Assembly (NCBI RefSeq): GCF_000014945.1
Contig: NC_008553.1
Coordinates: 62,001-126,000 of the forward strand
Origin: Methanothrix thermoacetophila PT
GTDB lineage: Archaea; Halobacteriota; Methanosarcinia; Methanotrichales; Methanotrichaceae
Direction: 5' to 3'
DNA length: 64,000 nucleotides
The notes below the pieces were generated by a model, which was not told where the DNA came from, ran no database searches, and saw nothing but the letters and a program-made list of their open reading frames with translations. Numbering within the stretch: the stretch's first letter is position 1; the number at the start of each line of letters is the position of its first letter. Of the stretch, positions 9,407-19,213 are shown piece after piece. A program made the translations under genes and the position numbers.

Positions 9407-11323
9407 TCATATCAGCCTTATCGTCTCCAGGTTCATCGGAGCCGATGTCGGTATCCTGTACTTCTTGTATATCGAGCTCGCGAGATCCAGGCAGTTGCTC
9501 TCGTCGCCGTGATTTGTGATGATCCTGCTGGGTTTCGGATACACCCTTCTCACATACTCCATGAGCTGGTTTCTGTCAGAGTGTCCTGAGAAACCATCCA
9601 CGGTGACAACTTCCATGTTCATCTTGACCGTCTGCGTCTTCCCCTCAACGGTGAGCGGTATCTCCTTCCACCCCTTCTGGATTCTTCTTCCCAGTGTGCC
9701 CTCAGCCTGATAGCCGACTATCACGAGCGTGTTCTTCTCGTCCGGACCGAGGCCCTTGAGGTACTCCATTATCGGCCCGCCGTTCAGCATGCCGCTTGTG
9801 GCCAGGATGACCGCAGGCTCTCCGTTTATGATCTCGTCCCTCTGCTTGGAGTTCTCGACCTGAACGAAACACTCGGCGAGGAACGGATTTATTCCTTTGT
9901 GGAAGATCATATCGCGGAGCTCGTTGTTCAGGTACTCCGGATAGCTCGTGTGTATCGCTGTGGCCTCGTAGATCATGCCGTCCAGGTAAACGGGGAACTC
10001 CCCGATCAGGCCCTTCCGTATGGCCTCCTCGAGCACCACCATAACCTCCTGGCTCCTGCCGACAGCGAACGCTGGTATCACCACTTTCCCGCCCCTCTTT
10101 ATCGTCTCCCGGACGACTCTGAGGAGGTGGTTCTCAGCCTCCTTTCTAGATGGCTGAATGCTGTTGGCCCCTCCGTAAGTCGCCTCGATCACGAGAGTCT
10201 CAAGTCTCGGGAAGCTGTTGACAGCTGGGTCGAAAAGCCGCGTCTTCTCATACTTGAAGTCGCCTGTGAATGCGACATTGTACAGACCGTCCCCGATATG
10301 AAAGTGCGCTATCGCGGATCCAAGAATATGCCCTGCGTTGTGCATCGTTAGCTTTGTGTCAGGAGCAATATCGGTGACGTCTCCGTAGTTCAGTGTAATT
10401 GTATGTTTCAGCGCTTCCCGTATCATCGATGAATCATACGGAAGCCTCTTGCCCTCACGCCCAGCCACCTCGATGTAGTCCAGCTGGAGGAGCACATACA
10501 GATCTCTCGTGGGCGGCGTGCAGTAAATGGGCCCCTCGTAGCCGTACTTGTAAAGCATCGGGACGAGCCCGGAGTGATCGAGGTGCGCATGAGTTAGCAC
10601 AACCGCATCTATCTGGCTCAGCGGATATACCTCAGGAACATACAGGTATGGGGTTGCGCTGTCATCAGAGCCCACATTTATTCCGCAGTCAACGATGATC
10701 TTCGACTCGGGGGTTGAGAGCAGCATACAGCTCCTCCCCACCTCTCTGCATCCGCCGAGCGTTGATATCCTGACCCACTGATCCTTCGACGCTATATCCC
10801 TATGTATCTTTCTGCCGATAGATCTGAGTATGCTCTTCCGCTCGGTCTGAACGGATCTCAGGTAGTCCTTGATGTTCGCAATGGTCGACGACCGGACGGG
10901 CGGTGTCCTCACCACCTTGGGCGTCCAGCCAATTAGCTTTGTTATCTCCCTCAGTGTTGCCCCATGCCTCCCTATGACCAGTCCGGGTTTTTCCGCCTCT
11001 ATGATCACCTCACCGGTCTCTCCATCGAAGTGGTAGTTTGTGAGAACAGCTTCCTTTGGTACGACCTCCTGTATTTTCTTTATGGCCTCCTCAGGGTCCA
11101 TCAGCACCTTCAGATCCGGCCTGACCACCACCCTCTTTCGGAGATCCTTGGCCAGGGATCGTATGATCTCACCGTCGTCAGCAAGCCGCCTCGGATCGTC
11201 TGTGTATATTACCAGCTCAGGCCCCTCAAACTCCAGACCGGTGACGTTGATATCTGGAGGCAACCTGCTTTGAATTCTGCGCCTGAGCTCTGATAAAACT
11301 TCCTCAACCGACAAAGAACACAC
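9407..11323 (-). CDS. fttA: aCPSF1/FttA beta-CASP ribonuclease with KH domains
   Basis: 638 aa, typical length. N-terminal KH-like modules occupy about 1-145 ([23 protein letters not shown] contains the GxxG loop). The metallo-beta-lactamase core follows with [11 protein letters not shown] as the zinc motif, then the beta-CASP insert and a C-terminal [15 protein letters not shown]. In archaea this enzyme cleaves nascent RNA at U-rich sites and drives transcription termination; it acts as a dimer. The gene is 11 bp downstream of psmB in the same direction, a pairing that suggests co-transcription. Start ATG 11323. Confidence 0.96.
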   Translation of the reverse strand: MCSLSVEEVLSELRRRIQSRLPPDINVTGLEFEGPELVIYTDDPRRLADDGEIIRSLAKDLRKRVVVRPDLKVLMDPEEAIKKIQEVVPKEAVLTNYHFDGETGEVIIEAEKPGLVIGRHGATLREITKLIGWTPKVVRTPPVRSSTIANIKDYLRSVQTERKSILRSIGRKIHRDIASKDQWVRISTLGGCREVGRSCMLLSTPESKIIVDCGINVGSDDSATPYLYVPEVYPLSQIDAVVLTHAHLDHSGLVPMLYKYGYEGPIYCTPPTRDLYVLLQLDYIEVAGREGKRLPYDSSMIREALKHTITLNYGDVTDIAPDTKLTMHNAGHILGSAIAHFHIGDGLYNVAFTGDFKYEKTRLFDPAVNSFPRLETLVIEATYGGANSIQPSRKEAENHLLRVVRETIKRGGKVVIPAFAVGRSQEVMVVLEEAIRKGLIGEFPVYLDGMIYEATAIHTSYPEYLNNELRDMIFHKGINPFLAECFVQVENSKQRDEIINGEPAVILATSGMLNGGPIMEYLKGLGPDEKNTLVIVGYQAEGTLGRRIQKGWKEIPLTVEGKTQTVKMNMEVVTVDGFSGHSDRNQLMEYVRRVYPKPSRIITNHGDESNCLDLASSIYKKYRIPTSAPMNLETIRLI

Positions 11324-11334
11324 CCAAAAATAGC

Positions 11335-11958
11335 TCAGAGAGATCTCACGATCTCCTCCACCTCGGAGGTTGGAACTTCCTCGTACCGATCCTTTGTGAT
11401 CCTCACGAGGGCTATACCATTGCCCGAGGCCGAGTCGCGCTTCATGGCTGTGTGGACCGCCCTCACACAGAGCACCGAACCATCCTGGATGCTGAGACCG
11501 GGTTTGTAAAGCGATTCCAGAACGCCGTATGCTATGGGCGAGCCAGAGCCTGTGGAAACGATATCGTGCTCCTCGATCTGCCCCCCAAGCGCATCGAGGG
11601 AGAATATCTTCGGACCCATCTTGTCAACGCCACCGACCACGAGCTGCACCAGAAACGGGAAGTATCGACGCGCGCTGAGGATGTTCGAGAGGAGAGATGT
11701 TATTGCTTTAATTGTCAGGGGCTCACCCCTCTGCATCCTGTAAAGCCTCGCCTCCGCCTGTATCATCCTCACAAGGGCCTGGGCATCGCCAACAACCCCT
11801 GCCGTGGTAAGCCCTACGAGGTCGTCGATCTGGTAGATCTTCTTTGCTGTCCTGCTAGCTATAAAACTGCCCATGGTGGCACGGCTCTCTGATGCGAGAA
11901 CCACTCCCCCATCACAGACTATGCCAACCGTTGTTGTACCTTTGAACGCCTCGACCAT
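11335..11958 (-). CDS. psmB: proteasome beta subunit
   Basis: 207 aa. A seven-residue propeptide (MVEAFKG) precedes Thr8 of [21 protein letters not shown]; autocleavage at Gly-Thr would expose the N-terminal nucleophile. [13 protein letters not shown] and the conserved Asp/Lys environment are present. With an alpha subunit (not in the window) it forms the 20S core fed by ATPases such as the Cdc48 at 1480-3699. A TATA element (TTTATATATGG on the minus strand, about 12011-12022) lies about 55 bp upstream of ATG 11958. Confidence 0.96.
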   Translation of the reverse strand: MVEAFKGTTTVGIVCDGGVVLASESRATMGSFIASRTAKKIYQIDDLVGLTTAGVVGDAQALVRMIQAEARLYRMQRGEPLTIKAITSLLSNILSARRYFPFLVQLVVGGVDKMGPKIFSLDALGGQIEEHDIVSTGSGSPIAYGVLESLYKPGLSIQDGSVLCVRAVHTAMKRDSASGNGIALVRITKDRYEEVPTSEVEEIVRSL

Positions 11959-12042
11959 CTGGATACCTCGTATTAAAACTAGAAAACGACAGGCTCTCTT
12001 CTATGCCAGTCCATATATAAACTTTCTCATCCCAATGATGGA

Positions 12043-12124
12043 CCTGTCCGAATAAGATTTGAGCATCTCCTACATCAAAAAGCAGCAATCCACAGGTTTC
12101 TGAATTCAGCTCCTATTCGGACAC
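12043..12124. repeat. palindromic dispersed repeat A, copy 1
   Basis: Ends are inverted: CCTGTCCGAATAAG on the left and CTATTCGGACAC on the right, 82 bp in all. The interior carries AAGCAGCAA and TTTCTGAATTCAGCTC, also found in the copies at 19111, 27431 and (reverse) 53149. It resembles a MITE without coding capacity and lies between psmB and amt. Confidence 0.8.
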
Positions 12125-12252
12125 ATCTCCAATGATTCAAGGTCACAACCAAAGTGCCCTTTCGGAATCTGGGGCTGAGAGCTTAATGTTTCATAATTTT
12201 TAAGAATAATTATCAAATAGTTTTTTATAACAAACTTCTTATCTGGATTTCG

Positions 12253-13470
12253 GTGATTCGGTTGGCAATAGACACAGGGGATACTGCCTGGATCATGATC
12301 TCAGCCGCACTGGTGATGCTCATGACTCCAGGTGTCGGCCTGTTCTACGGCGGTCTTGTCCGCTCAAAGTCTGTGATCTCGATGATATCTCTATCAATTC
12401 TGGCGATATCGCTGGCGAGCATACAGTGGGTGCTGATAGGCTACAGCATCTCATTCGGCCATGACATGATGGGGCTTATAGGTGGCCTGGACTTCATATT
12501 CATGCGCAACGTTGGAATGAACGAGGCTCCTCTTGCTGAGAGTGTCCCGCATCTGGCGTACATGATGTTCCAGCTGGTCTTCGCAGCCGTGACCCTGGCC
12601 ATACTCACATCCGCGGTGGCCGAGCGGATCAAGCTCAGCTCCTTCATAGTGCTGAGCATACTCTGGACGACACTGGTGTACGATCCGCTGGCACACTGGG
12701 TGTGGGCGGGCGGCTGGCTCGCGAGCCTTGGGGCTCTTGACTTTGCTGGTGGAACCGTGGTTCACATAAGCTCGGGCTTCTCTGCGCTTGCGATCGCACT
12801 GGTCATAGGGAAGAGAGTGGGGTTTGACTCATATGTTCTGGAGCCGCACAACATACCCATGGCGATGATAGGCGCTGCCCTCCTCTGGTTCGGTTGGTTC
12901 GGGTTCAACGCCGGTTCAGCTCTCACCGCTGGAGGTCTCGCTGCCAGCGCGTTTGTGGTGACAAACACCTCTGCAGCGGCAGGAGCGCTGGCATGGCTCC
13001 TGGGCAGCTGGCTCAGAGGAAAGCCTAGCGCTCTGGGCATGGTCAGCGGGGCAATAGCAGGTCTGGTGGCTATAACGCCTGCTGCAGGTTATGTGGACGC
13101 CATGTCAGCGCTGCTGATAGGGGCGTTCGCGGGGCTCATCTGCTACTCGGCTCTGCTCTTTCGCGTCAGCATCGGGCTGGACGAGAGCCTGGACGCCTGG
13201 GCGGTTCATGGCGTCGGCGGGCTCTGGGGGGCGCTGGCGACGGGGATATTCGCAAACCCTGCTGTGAACACCTATACTGGCCTGATATACGGGAACACGG
13301 GGCAGTTCACGGCTCAGGTCGTAGCAGTGCTGGCGTCTGTGGCGTATGCCTTCGTGATCTCCTACGTCCTGGCCCGGCTTGTGGATGCCACCATCGGTCT
13401 CAGAGTTACGGAGGATGAGGAGTATGTCGGTCTGGATATCGCAGTGCATGGCGAGAAGGCCTATGCGTGA
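12253..13470 (+). CDS. amt: ammonium transporter
   Basis: 405 aa with about eleven membrane segments. The start [20 protein letters not shown] and the blocks [24 protein letters not shown] and [13 protein letters not shown] (with the pore His pair region) identify the Amt/Rh family. It conducts ammonium/ammonia across the cell membrane. Start GTG 12253 gives the canonical N-terminus. The PII gene follows after 9 bp, and PII trimers plug Amt when nitrogen is plentiful. An AT-rich stretch at 12195-12240 is the likely promoter. Confidence 0.96.
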   Translation: MIRLAIDTGDTAWIMISAALVMLMTPGVGLFYGGLVRSKSVISMISLSILAISLASIQWVLIGYSISFGHDMMGLIGGLDFIFMRNVGMNEAPLAESVPHLAYMMFQLVFAAVTLAILTSAVAERIKLSSFIVLSILWTTLVYDPLAHWVWAGGWLASLGALDFAGGTVVHISSGFSALAIALVIGKRVGFDSYVLEPHNIPMAMIGAALLWFGWFGFNAGSALTAGGLAASAFVVTNTSAAAGALAWLLGSWLRGKPSALGMVSGAIAGLVAITPAAGYVDAMSALLIGAFAGLICYSALLFRVSIGLDESLDAWAVHGVGGLWGALATGIFANPAVNTYTGLIYGNTGQFTAQVVAVLASVAYAFVISYVLARLVDATIGLRVTEDEEYVGLDIAVHGEKAYA

Positions 13471-13818
<348 letters not shown>

Positions 13819-13982
13819 ATGATCTCCTGAAGATGTCCTCCAAGGAGGACATCAACTATCTTATAGCTTATAGCGCTGTTCGTATCGAAAAAGTACGCTG
13901 TAAAAGCCCTTCTGCATAGCAAGCCTCATGATTTTTGGTGAAGTTATCTCAAATCTCTGATTCCCTCGATGCATCAGCTTGA

Positions 13983-14044
13983 GTGCTGCTCTCCGGCACC
14001 ACCGATCAGCACAATCGATCTCCGGAAGATTCCGAAGCAATTTT
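13983..14044 (-). repeat. dispersed repeat C, copy 1
   Basis: On the minus strand this contains AAAATTGCTTCG and GATTGTGCTGATCGGTGGTG followed by GCC and GAGCAGCA. It aligns with 20432-20500 and 27353-27420 (shared TTGC-TCG, GATCAG/GATCGG, GTGCC, GCAG). No coding capacity. Confidence 0.65.
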
Positions 14045-14186
14045 GAGAGAACCACACAACTGCATCGGCAAAGTACCGCTGGATCGTAGCGCAAGCATAA
14101 TATCATTATATTTCATTATAATTTCTCTTTTTGTAGCCTATCCTCCGCACAGGACGACAAAATTATATACTTTAAAAGGACATCAT

Positions 14187-16097
14187 ATGCCATCGAGTTT
14201 TGCAGAGTGGGGCATCCCGATGATGGGGCTGGAGGAGATGCGGAGCAGATGGCCGGAAAAGTTTGCCCCGGAGAGGACCATATTCAGGAACATCCATCCC
14301 GGCGACAGGATATTCATCGGAACAGGCTGCGCAGAGCCGCAGCATCTTGTGCGCTCTTTGGTCGATTACGTCAGCAGATACCCCACAGCCTTCTTCGACG
14401 CAGAGGTCATCCACGTCTCAACTCTCGGCGTTGCGCCATACACAGATGAGAAGTTCAAGCTGAACTTCCGTCTCGATTCGTTCTTCATAGGGGAGAGCAC
14501 GCGTGATCCGATCAACCGTGCTGACGCGGACTACACCCCTATATTCTTATCAGCGCTTCCGGAGCTCTTCAGGAATGGATCGATAAACATCGACCTGGCG
14601 CTCATACAGGCCACACCTCCAAACGAGAGCGGCGATATGAGCCTTGGAATAAGTGTGGATATAATAAAGGCTGTGATCGAGAATGCATCCAGGGTTGTCG
14701 TCCAGGTAAACCCTCAGATGCCATATGTCTATGGCGATACCCTCATCAATATAGATAGTGTCGATTATGTTGTTTACCATGAGGAGCCGCTTCTGGAATA
14801 CGTGGAAAGCGCGCCTACCGAGCTAGCGCAGCAGATAGGGAAATATGTTGCGAGAATCGTGGAGGATGGGGCCACGATACAGGTCGGCTATGGGAGCATA
14901 CCGAATGCTGTTCTATCAAATCTTCATGATAAAAAGCATCTGGGGGTTCACACAGAGCTTCTCACAGATGGCATCGTTGAGCTCATGAAGAGCGGCGCTG
15001 TCGACAACAGCATGAAAACCCTCGATGCGGGGAAGACCGTAGCCACGTTCTGCATGGCCAGCAGGGAGACGTACAGATATCTCGACGGGAATCCGGATGT
15101 AGAGTTCAAGCAGATCGATTACACCAACAACCCCCTCATCATCGCGAAACAGAGAAACATGGTCGCGATAAACAGCGCGCTGGAGATCGATCTCACAGGT
15201 CAGGCGACCGCTGAGTCCCTGGGAGGTACGCTGTACAGCGGAATAGGCGGCCAGGCGGACTTCATGAGGGGCGCGGCCATGGCACCCGGTGGCAAAACTG
15301 TTCTCGCTCTTCCATCCACAGCGAGGGACGGGAGTGTATCGAGAATTGTGCCATGCCTCAGGAGCTGCGCTGGCGTGACGCTGACCAGAGGTGACGTCAG
15401 ATACGTGGTGACCGAGTATGGAATAGCTTATCTGCACGGCAGGAACCTACGGGAGAGGGCGATGGCACTGATCGCCGTGGCACACCCAAAGTTCAGGGCT
15501 TGGCTGATAGAAGAGGCAAAACGGATGAATATACTCTACAGAGATCAGGTCGTTCTCCCGGGCTGGCAGGGTATCTACCCCGAGCACCTCGAGGTTCAGA
15601 GAACTACAAAGACAGGTCTGGAGATCCTGATGCGCCCTGTGAGGATCAATGACGAGCCCCTGCTGAAGGACTTCTTTTATTCGCTATCTGATGAGAGCAG
15701 GTACCAGAGGTTCATCTCTATGAGGAGGGAGATCCCGCGCGATCTGCTCCAGAAGCTCACCATGATCGACTACACAAACAGAATGGTGATACTCGCCACC
15801 CTGCCCGGCAAGGAGAGAGACGTGGTGATCGGCATAGGCCAGTATGAGGTCAACAAAGACAAATACACTGCAGACATCGCGCTTGCTGTGAGGGATGACT
15901 ACCAGAATCAGGGTGTGGGGAGTGAGCTTTTGTCCTACCTGACACAGCTTGCCAGAAAGAACGGCCTTCTTGGATTCACGGCAGAAGTTCTGGCAGAGAA
16001 CAATCGCGTTTTCAGGCTCTTCGAGAAGATGGGGTTCGAGGCGGAGAAGGTCAACGACGCAGGGATATACTACATGAAGCTCAGGTTCAGGACCTGA
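14187..16097 (+). CDS. acetyl-CoA hydrolase/CoA-transferase fused to GNAT acetyltransferase
   Basis: 636 aa from ATG 14187, preceded by AAAAGGA and a TATA-like ATTATATAC about 15-25 bp upstream; the frame is open further upstream, but that part has no family similarity. Residues 1 to about 470 match the acetyl-CoA hydrolase / 4-hydroxybutyrate CoA-transferase family (IFIGTGCAEPQHLV; GIGGQADFMRGAAMAPGGK; VVTEYGIAYLHGRNLRER). From about 480 a GNAT domain follows (VRINDEPLLKDFFYSLSDES ... RDDYQNQGVGSELLSYL, the acetyl-CoA pyrophosphate loop; NRVFRLFEKMGF). The first part would move CoA between acyl groups or hydrolyse acetyl-CoA; the GNAT half could sense or acetylate. Role in an acetate-using methanogen is unproven. 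Confidence 0.88.
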   Translation: MPSSFAEWGIPMMGLEEMRSRWPEKFAPERTIFRNIHPGDRIFIGTGCAEPQHLVRSLVDYVSRYPTAFFDAEVIHVSTLGVAPYTDEKFKLNFRLDSFFIGESTRDPINRADADYTPIFLSALPELFRNGSINIDLALIQATPPNESGDMSLGISVDIIKAVIENASRVVVQVNPQMPYVYGDTLINIDSVDYVVYHEEPLLEYVESAPTELAQQIGKYVARIVEDGATIQVGYGSIPNAVLSNLHDKKHLGVHTELLTDGIVELMKSGAVDNSMKTLDAGKTVATFCMASRETYRYLDGNPDVEFKQIDYTNNPLIIAKQRNMVAINSALEIDLTGQATAESLGGTLYSGIGGQADFMRGAAMAPGGKTVLALPSTARDGSVSRIVPCLRSCAGVTLTRGDVRYVVTEYGIAYLHGRNLRERAMALIAVAHPKFRAWLIEEAKRMNILYRDQVVLPGWQGIYPEHLEVQRTTKTGLEILMRPVRINDEPLLKDFFYSLSDESRYQRFISMRREIPRDLLQKLTMIDYTNRMVILATLPGKERDVVIGIGQYEVNKDKYTADIALAVRDDYQNQGVGSELLSYLTQLARKNGLLGFTAEVLAENNRVFRLFEKMGFEAEKVNDAGIYYMKLRFRT

Positions 16098-16172
16098 AGG
16101 TGGTCTCCTCTACCGAGGATTGAGTTTGCGCCCTGCTGCTCCATCAAAGGCAGTTTGCTGTTCTTGGTGATG

Positions 16173-17273
16173 TCATCCACGCATGCGATTCTTTGAGAGC
16201 TTCACGACTCTGATCTCCCGGGCTTTTATGAACGCCATGTCGCTCTCCGTGTACCTTCCCAGCGCCTTGAGCACGATCCCCATGTTATACCATGCATCCT
16301 CATCCAAGGGGTTGACAGATATCGCCCCCTCACATGCGCTGAGCGCCTCCGCGTATCGGCCGAGGTTGTAGAGCGACCAGGCCCGGCTCTTGAGCGCAGA
16401 TGCATTGCCGGGATCGATTCTGAGAACACGATCGAAGCACTCCAGTGCGTCCTCATATAGACCCATGGCCCTGAATGTGATGCCCTTCGCGTACCATGAT
16501 TGAGCGTGCTCTGGATCGAGTGTGAGAGCTGAGTCGATTGCATCTATCGCCTTTGAGGGGATTCCCATAGCTCTGTAAGTGATGCCCTTTCCATGCCATG
16601 CCTGGACAGATCCCGGGTCAAGCCTTAGCGCCTCCTCGTAGCACTCCAGAGCCTCATCGTACCTCCCGGTGCTGTGCATCGACTCGCCCATCCTGATCCA
16701 GCACGCAGAATCTGATGGGCTGAGCTCAAGAGCTCTCTCAAAGCACTCGAGTGCCTCGCTGTGCCTTCCGATTGTCTGTAGAGATTCTCCGAGGATGCAC
16801 CAGTCCCTGGCCTGTGAGGGGTCGATATCCAGAGCCATGCGGTAGGCCTCGATCGCCTCCTCGTACCTTCCCATGGAGAGAAGCGCCAGGCCCTTCTGCC
16901 TCCAGCTCTCCGCATCATCCGGCCTGGAATCGATACACCGCTCGATCCAGGCGAGAGCATATGCAGGATCCCTGTCTATGGCCTCCTGATAGGAGCTGAT
17001 CGCCTCATCGCATCTCCCCAGAATGAAGAGGACCTCTGCGCGACACTCCCAGGCCGGCACGCACTCCGGATCCGCCTCAATCGCTCTGCTATAGCACTCC
17101 AGAGCATCCTCATAGCGGGAGAAGCAGAAGCAGGCCATCCCCCTTCCACACCATGCCGCAGTATTCATAGGATCGATATCCAGCACCCTGTCGTAGTACT
17201 CTATTGCTTCATCGTAAGACCCATCGAGGTACTTCTCTTCAGCCTTCTGCAGAAGAGCTGCGATGGAAACCAT
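16173..17273 (-). CDS. tetratricopeptide repeat protein
   Basis: 366 aa made almost wholly of about ten 34-residue TPRs with W-x-x-x-G, Y-x-x-A-x-x-x-Y/F and DP-x-N/Q signatures (for example YDEAIEYYDRVLDIDP and YEDALECFDRVLRIDPGNAS). One repeat near residue 105 is shortened (YALAWIERCIDSRPDDAESW), as if part was deleted. No signal peptide or membrane segment, so probably a cytoplasmic scaffold. A minus-strand TATA element TTTTATAACG near 17299 lies about 25 bp before ATG 17273, pointing to a leaderless or near-leaderless mRNA. The partner is unknown. Confidence 0.92.
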   Translation of the reverse strand: MVSIAALLQKAEEKYLDGSYDEAIEYYDRVLDIDPMNTAAWCGRGMACFCFSRYEDALECYSRAIEADPECVPAWECRAEVLFILGRCDEAISSYQEAIDRDPAYALAWIERCIDSRPDDAESWRQKGLALLSMGRYEEAIEAYRMALDIDPSQARDWCILGESLQTIGRHSEALECFERALELSPSDSACWIRMGESMHSTGRYDEALECYEEALRLDPGSVQAWHGKGITYRAMGIPSKAIDAIDSALTLDPEHAQSWYAKGITFRAMGLYEDALECFDRVLRIDPGNASALKSRAWSLYNLGRYAEALSACEGAISVNPLDEDAWYNMGIVLKALGRYTESDMAFIKAREIRVVKLSKNRMRG

Positions 17274-17536
17274 GCGAGATACCTACATGGATATGCGTTA
17301 TAAAACTTGCTCAGGGCATAAGTGGGACGGGAGATCTCGGGTCGCGTGTGTGCTCTATTGTGTAATCAATAGCAAGTGACATCGCAGGGTTCATGGGTAT
17401 GGCAGAGAACATCGAGTCCCGACTGACCGCTCAGCAATTTGAGTCCAGCATTCCCGTAAACCGGTCGTATAATCGTTCGTATAATCGTATCGCTCTTATC
17501 CATATAATGACTTTCCTGGAATGACGATGGCCCCGG

Positions 17537-17625
17537 CATGCGTTCTTGGAGAATGAATGAGTGCTTCCAGCAACTGGACTACATGTCCTCTAAGTTGCTG
17601 AACACACAAGAGCGAATCGTATTAC
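17537..17625 (+). repeat. dispersed repeat B, copy 1
   Basis: CATGCGTTCTTGG, AATGAATGAGTGCTTCCAGCA and ACACACAAGAGCGAATC align block by block with 22998-23086 (plus) and 20594-20677 (minus). No coding capacity. Confidence 0.7.
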
Positions 17626-17676
17626 TGAAATTACTGAAAGATTCTGTGGAATCGACAGACTGGACGAGATATTCTG

Positions 17677-17790
17677 GGTCGTGGACCCGTATCACTGAAT
17701 AATTAGCTATGATCGAGAGCCATGGGTGGGATATCCCATGAATCTAGATGTCTCAAGCGCTCCAGATTTCAATGAATCAAGTACACGACC
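17677..17790 (+). mobile_element. 114-bp MITE with terminal inverted repeats, copy 1
   Basis: The 114 bp are, base for base, the reverse complement of 39247-39360. Ends are imperfect inverted repeats (GGTCGTGGAC at the left; complement of the right end GGTCGTGTAC), matching at about 17 of 23 positions. It is flanked by a perfect 8-bp direct duplication, ATATTCTG (17669-17676 and 17791-17798), the mark of transposition. It is too short to encode a transposase, so a non-autonomous element; no parent insertion sequence is in the window. Confidence 0.9.
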
Positions 17791-17950
17791 ATATTCTGCG
17801 TATCTGATGGATTGAGTTTGCAACCTACAATGAGACAAACACACAACCCGTTAACCGCCAGGCACATAAGGTCAAAGGTTTCAAGACCGAATACATCTGC
17901 TGCTATGGGAAAATTTGATATACATGATTGGCAGTAGGAGTAACCGGGAT

Positions 17951-18074
17951 GGGCGTGTGGCCTAGCCAGGAGCACTGGCCGGTGGCCTTGTTCCCTAGAA
18001 GCTGTATTAGCTAGCAAGGATATGGCGGCAGCCTCCTAAGCTGTAAGCCGGGGGTTCGAATCCCTCCACGCCCG
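17951..18074 (+). tRNA. tRNA-Arg(CCT) with a 48-49 nt insertion in the D-loop
   Basis: Acceptor halves GGGCGTG and CACGCCC pair, discriminator G at 18074. Anticodon arm GCAGC-CTCCTAA-GCTGT gives anticodon CCT (Arg). T-arm GGGGG-TTCGAAT-CCCTC. The D-arm runs from GCC (17960-17962) to GGC (18023-18025) but is split by about 48 nt (near 17969-18016). Removing it gives a normal 75-76 nt tRNA. Exon CTAGC (17962-17966) can pair with GCTAG (18010-18014) next to each junction with 3-nt flanks, resembling part of a bulge-helix-bulge splice motif; the outer helices are weak. The anticodon loop has no intron. Confidence 0.85.
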
Positions 18075-18257
18075 CTTTTCTCTACACACGGGAGCTGTAT
18101 TCCGTTGAGCTGTGCCCGAGCATTTACATCGTCGATATCGTGAATCTCCTCCGGCTGTTGCTCGGGGAACGATCAACAGCCTGCATAGGACCCCGCGGCT
18201 TTGATCTGGTTCGACAGCTTTTTATGCTGTTGAATAAAGCCCCGAGCAGGGAGAGAA
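18075..18257. other. tRNA-Arg to secreted-protein spacer
   Basis: No gene is seen. AGCTTTTTATGCTG near 18217-18230 is the best TATA-like box for the gene at 18258, and CAGGGAGAG (18247-18255) is its ribosome site. Confidence 0.4.
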
Positions 18258-18890
18258 TTGGATCACAGATGGAAAGCGTGGTCCGCTGCTCTGTGCGTGA
18301 TGCTGGTCGGGGCTGCATGGGCCGCAGACTACGTCTTCAACGGCGCCCTCAACCTGGGCACAGGCTACCGCGACACCGAGCTGCTGGGGCAGACCGCGGC
18401 CGGTGCCGAAGGCCAAAAGTTCGCAGAGAAGATCATGGGCAGCGGGAGGTTCCGCGAGAGAAGCGCGTTCGAGCTCGATGTCATAAGAAACACCATAAAC
18501 TTCACGCAGGATGCAGAGTTCGAGTACTTCCCTGTATCATATGGCGGTGGCGCCTATAACAGAAAGTGGTCAAATAAGATCTGCGTCATAAACTACGATG
18601 CTGGATCAGCTCTTACGGAGGTCTACACTGCATCCGAGCTGATACACAGGAGCACCGAGATCAGGACCACAGGAGCTGCAGGCAACGAGAGCCTCCAGGC
18701 AGGGATGGAGGCCACATTCATAGGCAACGGGCGCATAGCCTGGACGACACGCCAGAGAAACGACAAGCGCACACTGGAGCTGAGCAGATCTGTCGAGGAA
18801 CTCACGGGCGTATTCTCCGTGAAGAAATACGTGGACCTGAGCAACAGATCTGGAAGGGTCAGCAGGGTCGACTGGATCCCTTGCGCCTAG
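18258..18890 (+). CDS. secreted protein, VDW-x-PC-x family
   Basis: 210 aa from TTG 18258, chosen because AGGGAGAG lies just upstream and it yields a complete signal peptide (WKAWSAALCVMLVGAAWAADY). It aligns with 47832-48578 along its length: FNGALNLGTGYRDTELL/VVKGVGYRNLEIV; EYFPVSYGGGAYNRKWSNK/EYMPVSYQTGTYDQKWIDK; CVINYDAGSALTEVYT/CVQNYRIGAVVTEMYT; and the ending LTGVFSVKKYVDL...VDWIPCA. Conserved single Cys residues sit before NY and at the C-terminus. Function unknown; exported. Together with 703-1122 and 47832-48578 it makes a dispersed three-member family in this window. Confidence 0.85.
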   Translation: MDHRWKAWSAALCVMLVGAAWAADYVFNGALNLGTGYRDTELLGQTAAGAEGQKFAEKIMGSGRFRERSAFELDVIRNTINFTQDAEFEYFPVSYGGGAYNRKWSNKICVINYDAGSALTEVYTASELIHRSTEIRTTGAAGNESLQAGMEATFIGNGRIAWTTRQRNDKRTLELSRSVEELTGVFSVKKYVDLSNRSGRVSRVDWIPCA

Positions 18891-19110
18891 TGCAGATCTT
18901 TTCCAAGCGATATCTTGCTGATCATCCACCCGAGAGTTGTTGTTCATGCACTCATATCACCGATACCATCATGTGGTCCCTCAGAATTCGTGTTCTGATG
19001 TGCATGTGGTTGCCGATCCCTGAAATTCCACAGGCCCTTACCTGTGATTCGGCAGATCAATCTCGCGGAAAAGGATAGATACCAGGAAAAATGTGTTTTG
19101 TCTTCGTGAA
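18891..19110. other. intergenic region before repeat A copy 2
   Basis: About 220 bp between convergent genes with no coding frame. CACAGG-CCCTTA-CCTGTG near 19030-19047 is a perfect 6-bp-stem hairpin that could act in termination, though no T-run follows directly. Confidence 0.3.
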
Positions 19111-19196
19111 CCTGTCCGAATAAGGTATCTTTGCCACCCAAACGCAGCAAGTCGTGTATTTCTGAATTCAGCTCTTATCAGCTCTTATTCGGACAG
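19111..19196. repeat. palindromic dispersed repeat A, copy 2
   Basis: Perfect terminal inversion CCTGTCCGAATAAG / CTTATTCGGACAGG over 86 bp, the best-preserved ends of the family. Interior shares CGCAGCAAG and TTTCTGAATTCAGCTCTTAT with the other copies; a short duplication of AGCTCTTATC is present near the right end. It lies 17 bp beyond the gfcR stop. Confidence 0.85.
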
Positions 19197-19213
19197 GCCC
19201 GTCTTCTTTATCG

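Noticed and set aside
9186-9512. Plus-strand 108-codon frame between unit 2 and aCPSF1
   Set aside because: It runs into the conserved 3' end of aCPSF1 on the other strand and has no ribosome site or homologous feel.
13983-14186. N-terminal extension of the CoA-transferase fusion
   Set aside because: It crosses repeat C and the TATA box, and the sequence is unlike the family; ATG 14187 has its own ribosome site.
17677-17790. Identical 114-bp pair as an assembly artefact
   Set aside because: The copies have different flanks, opposite orientation, inverted ends and an 8-bp target duplication at one, which fits transposition.
17969-18016. tRNA-Arg as a broken pseudogene
   Set aside because: Acceptor, anticodon and T arms are all intact and removal of the insertion restores a normal tRNA, so an intron is likelier.
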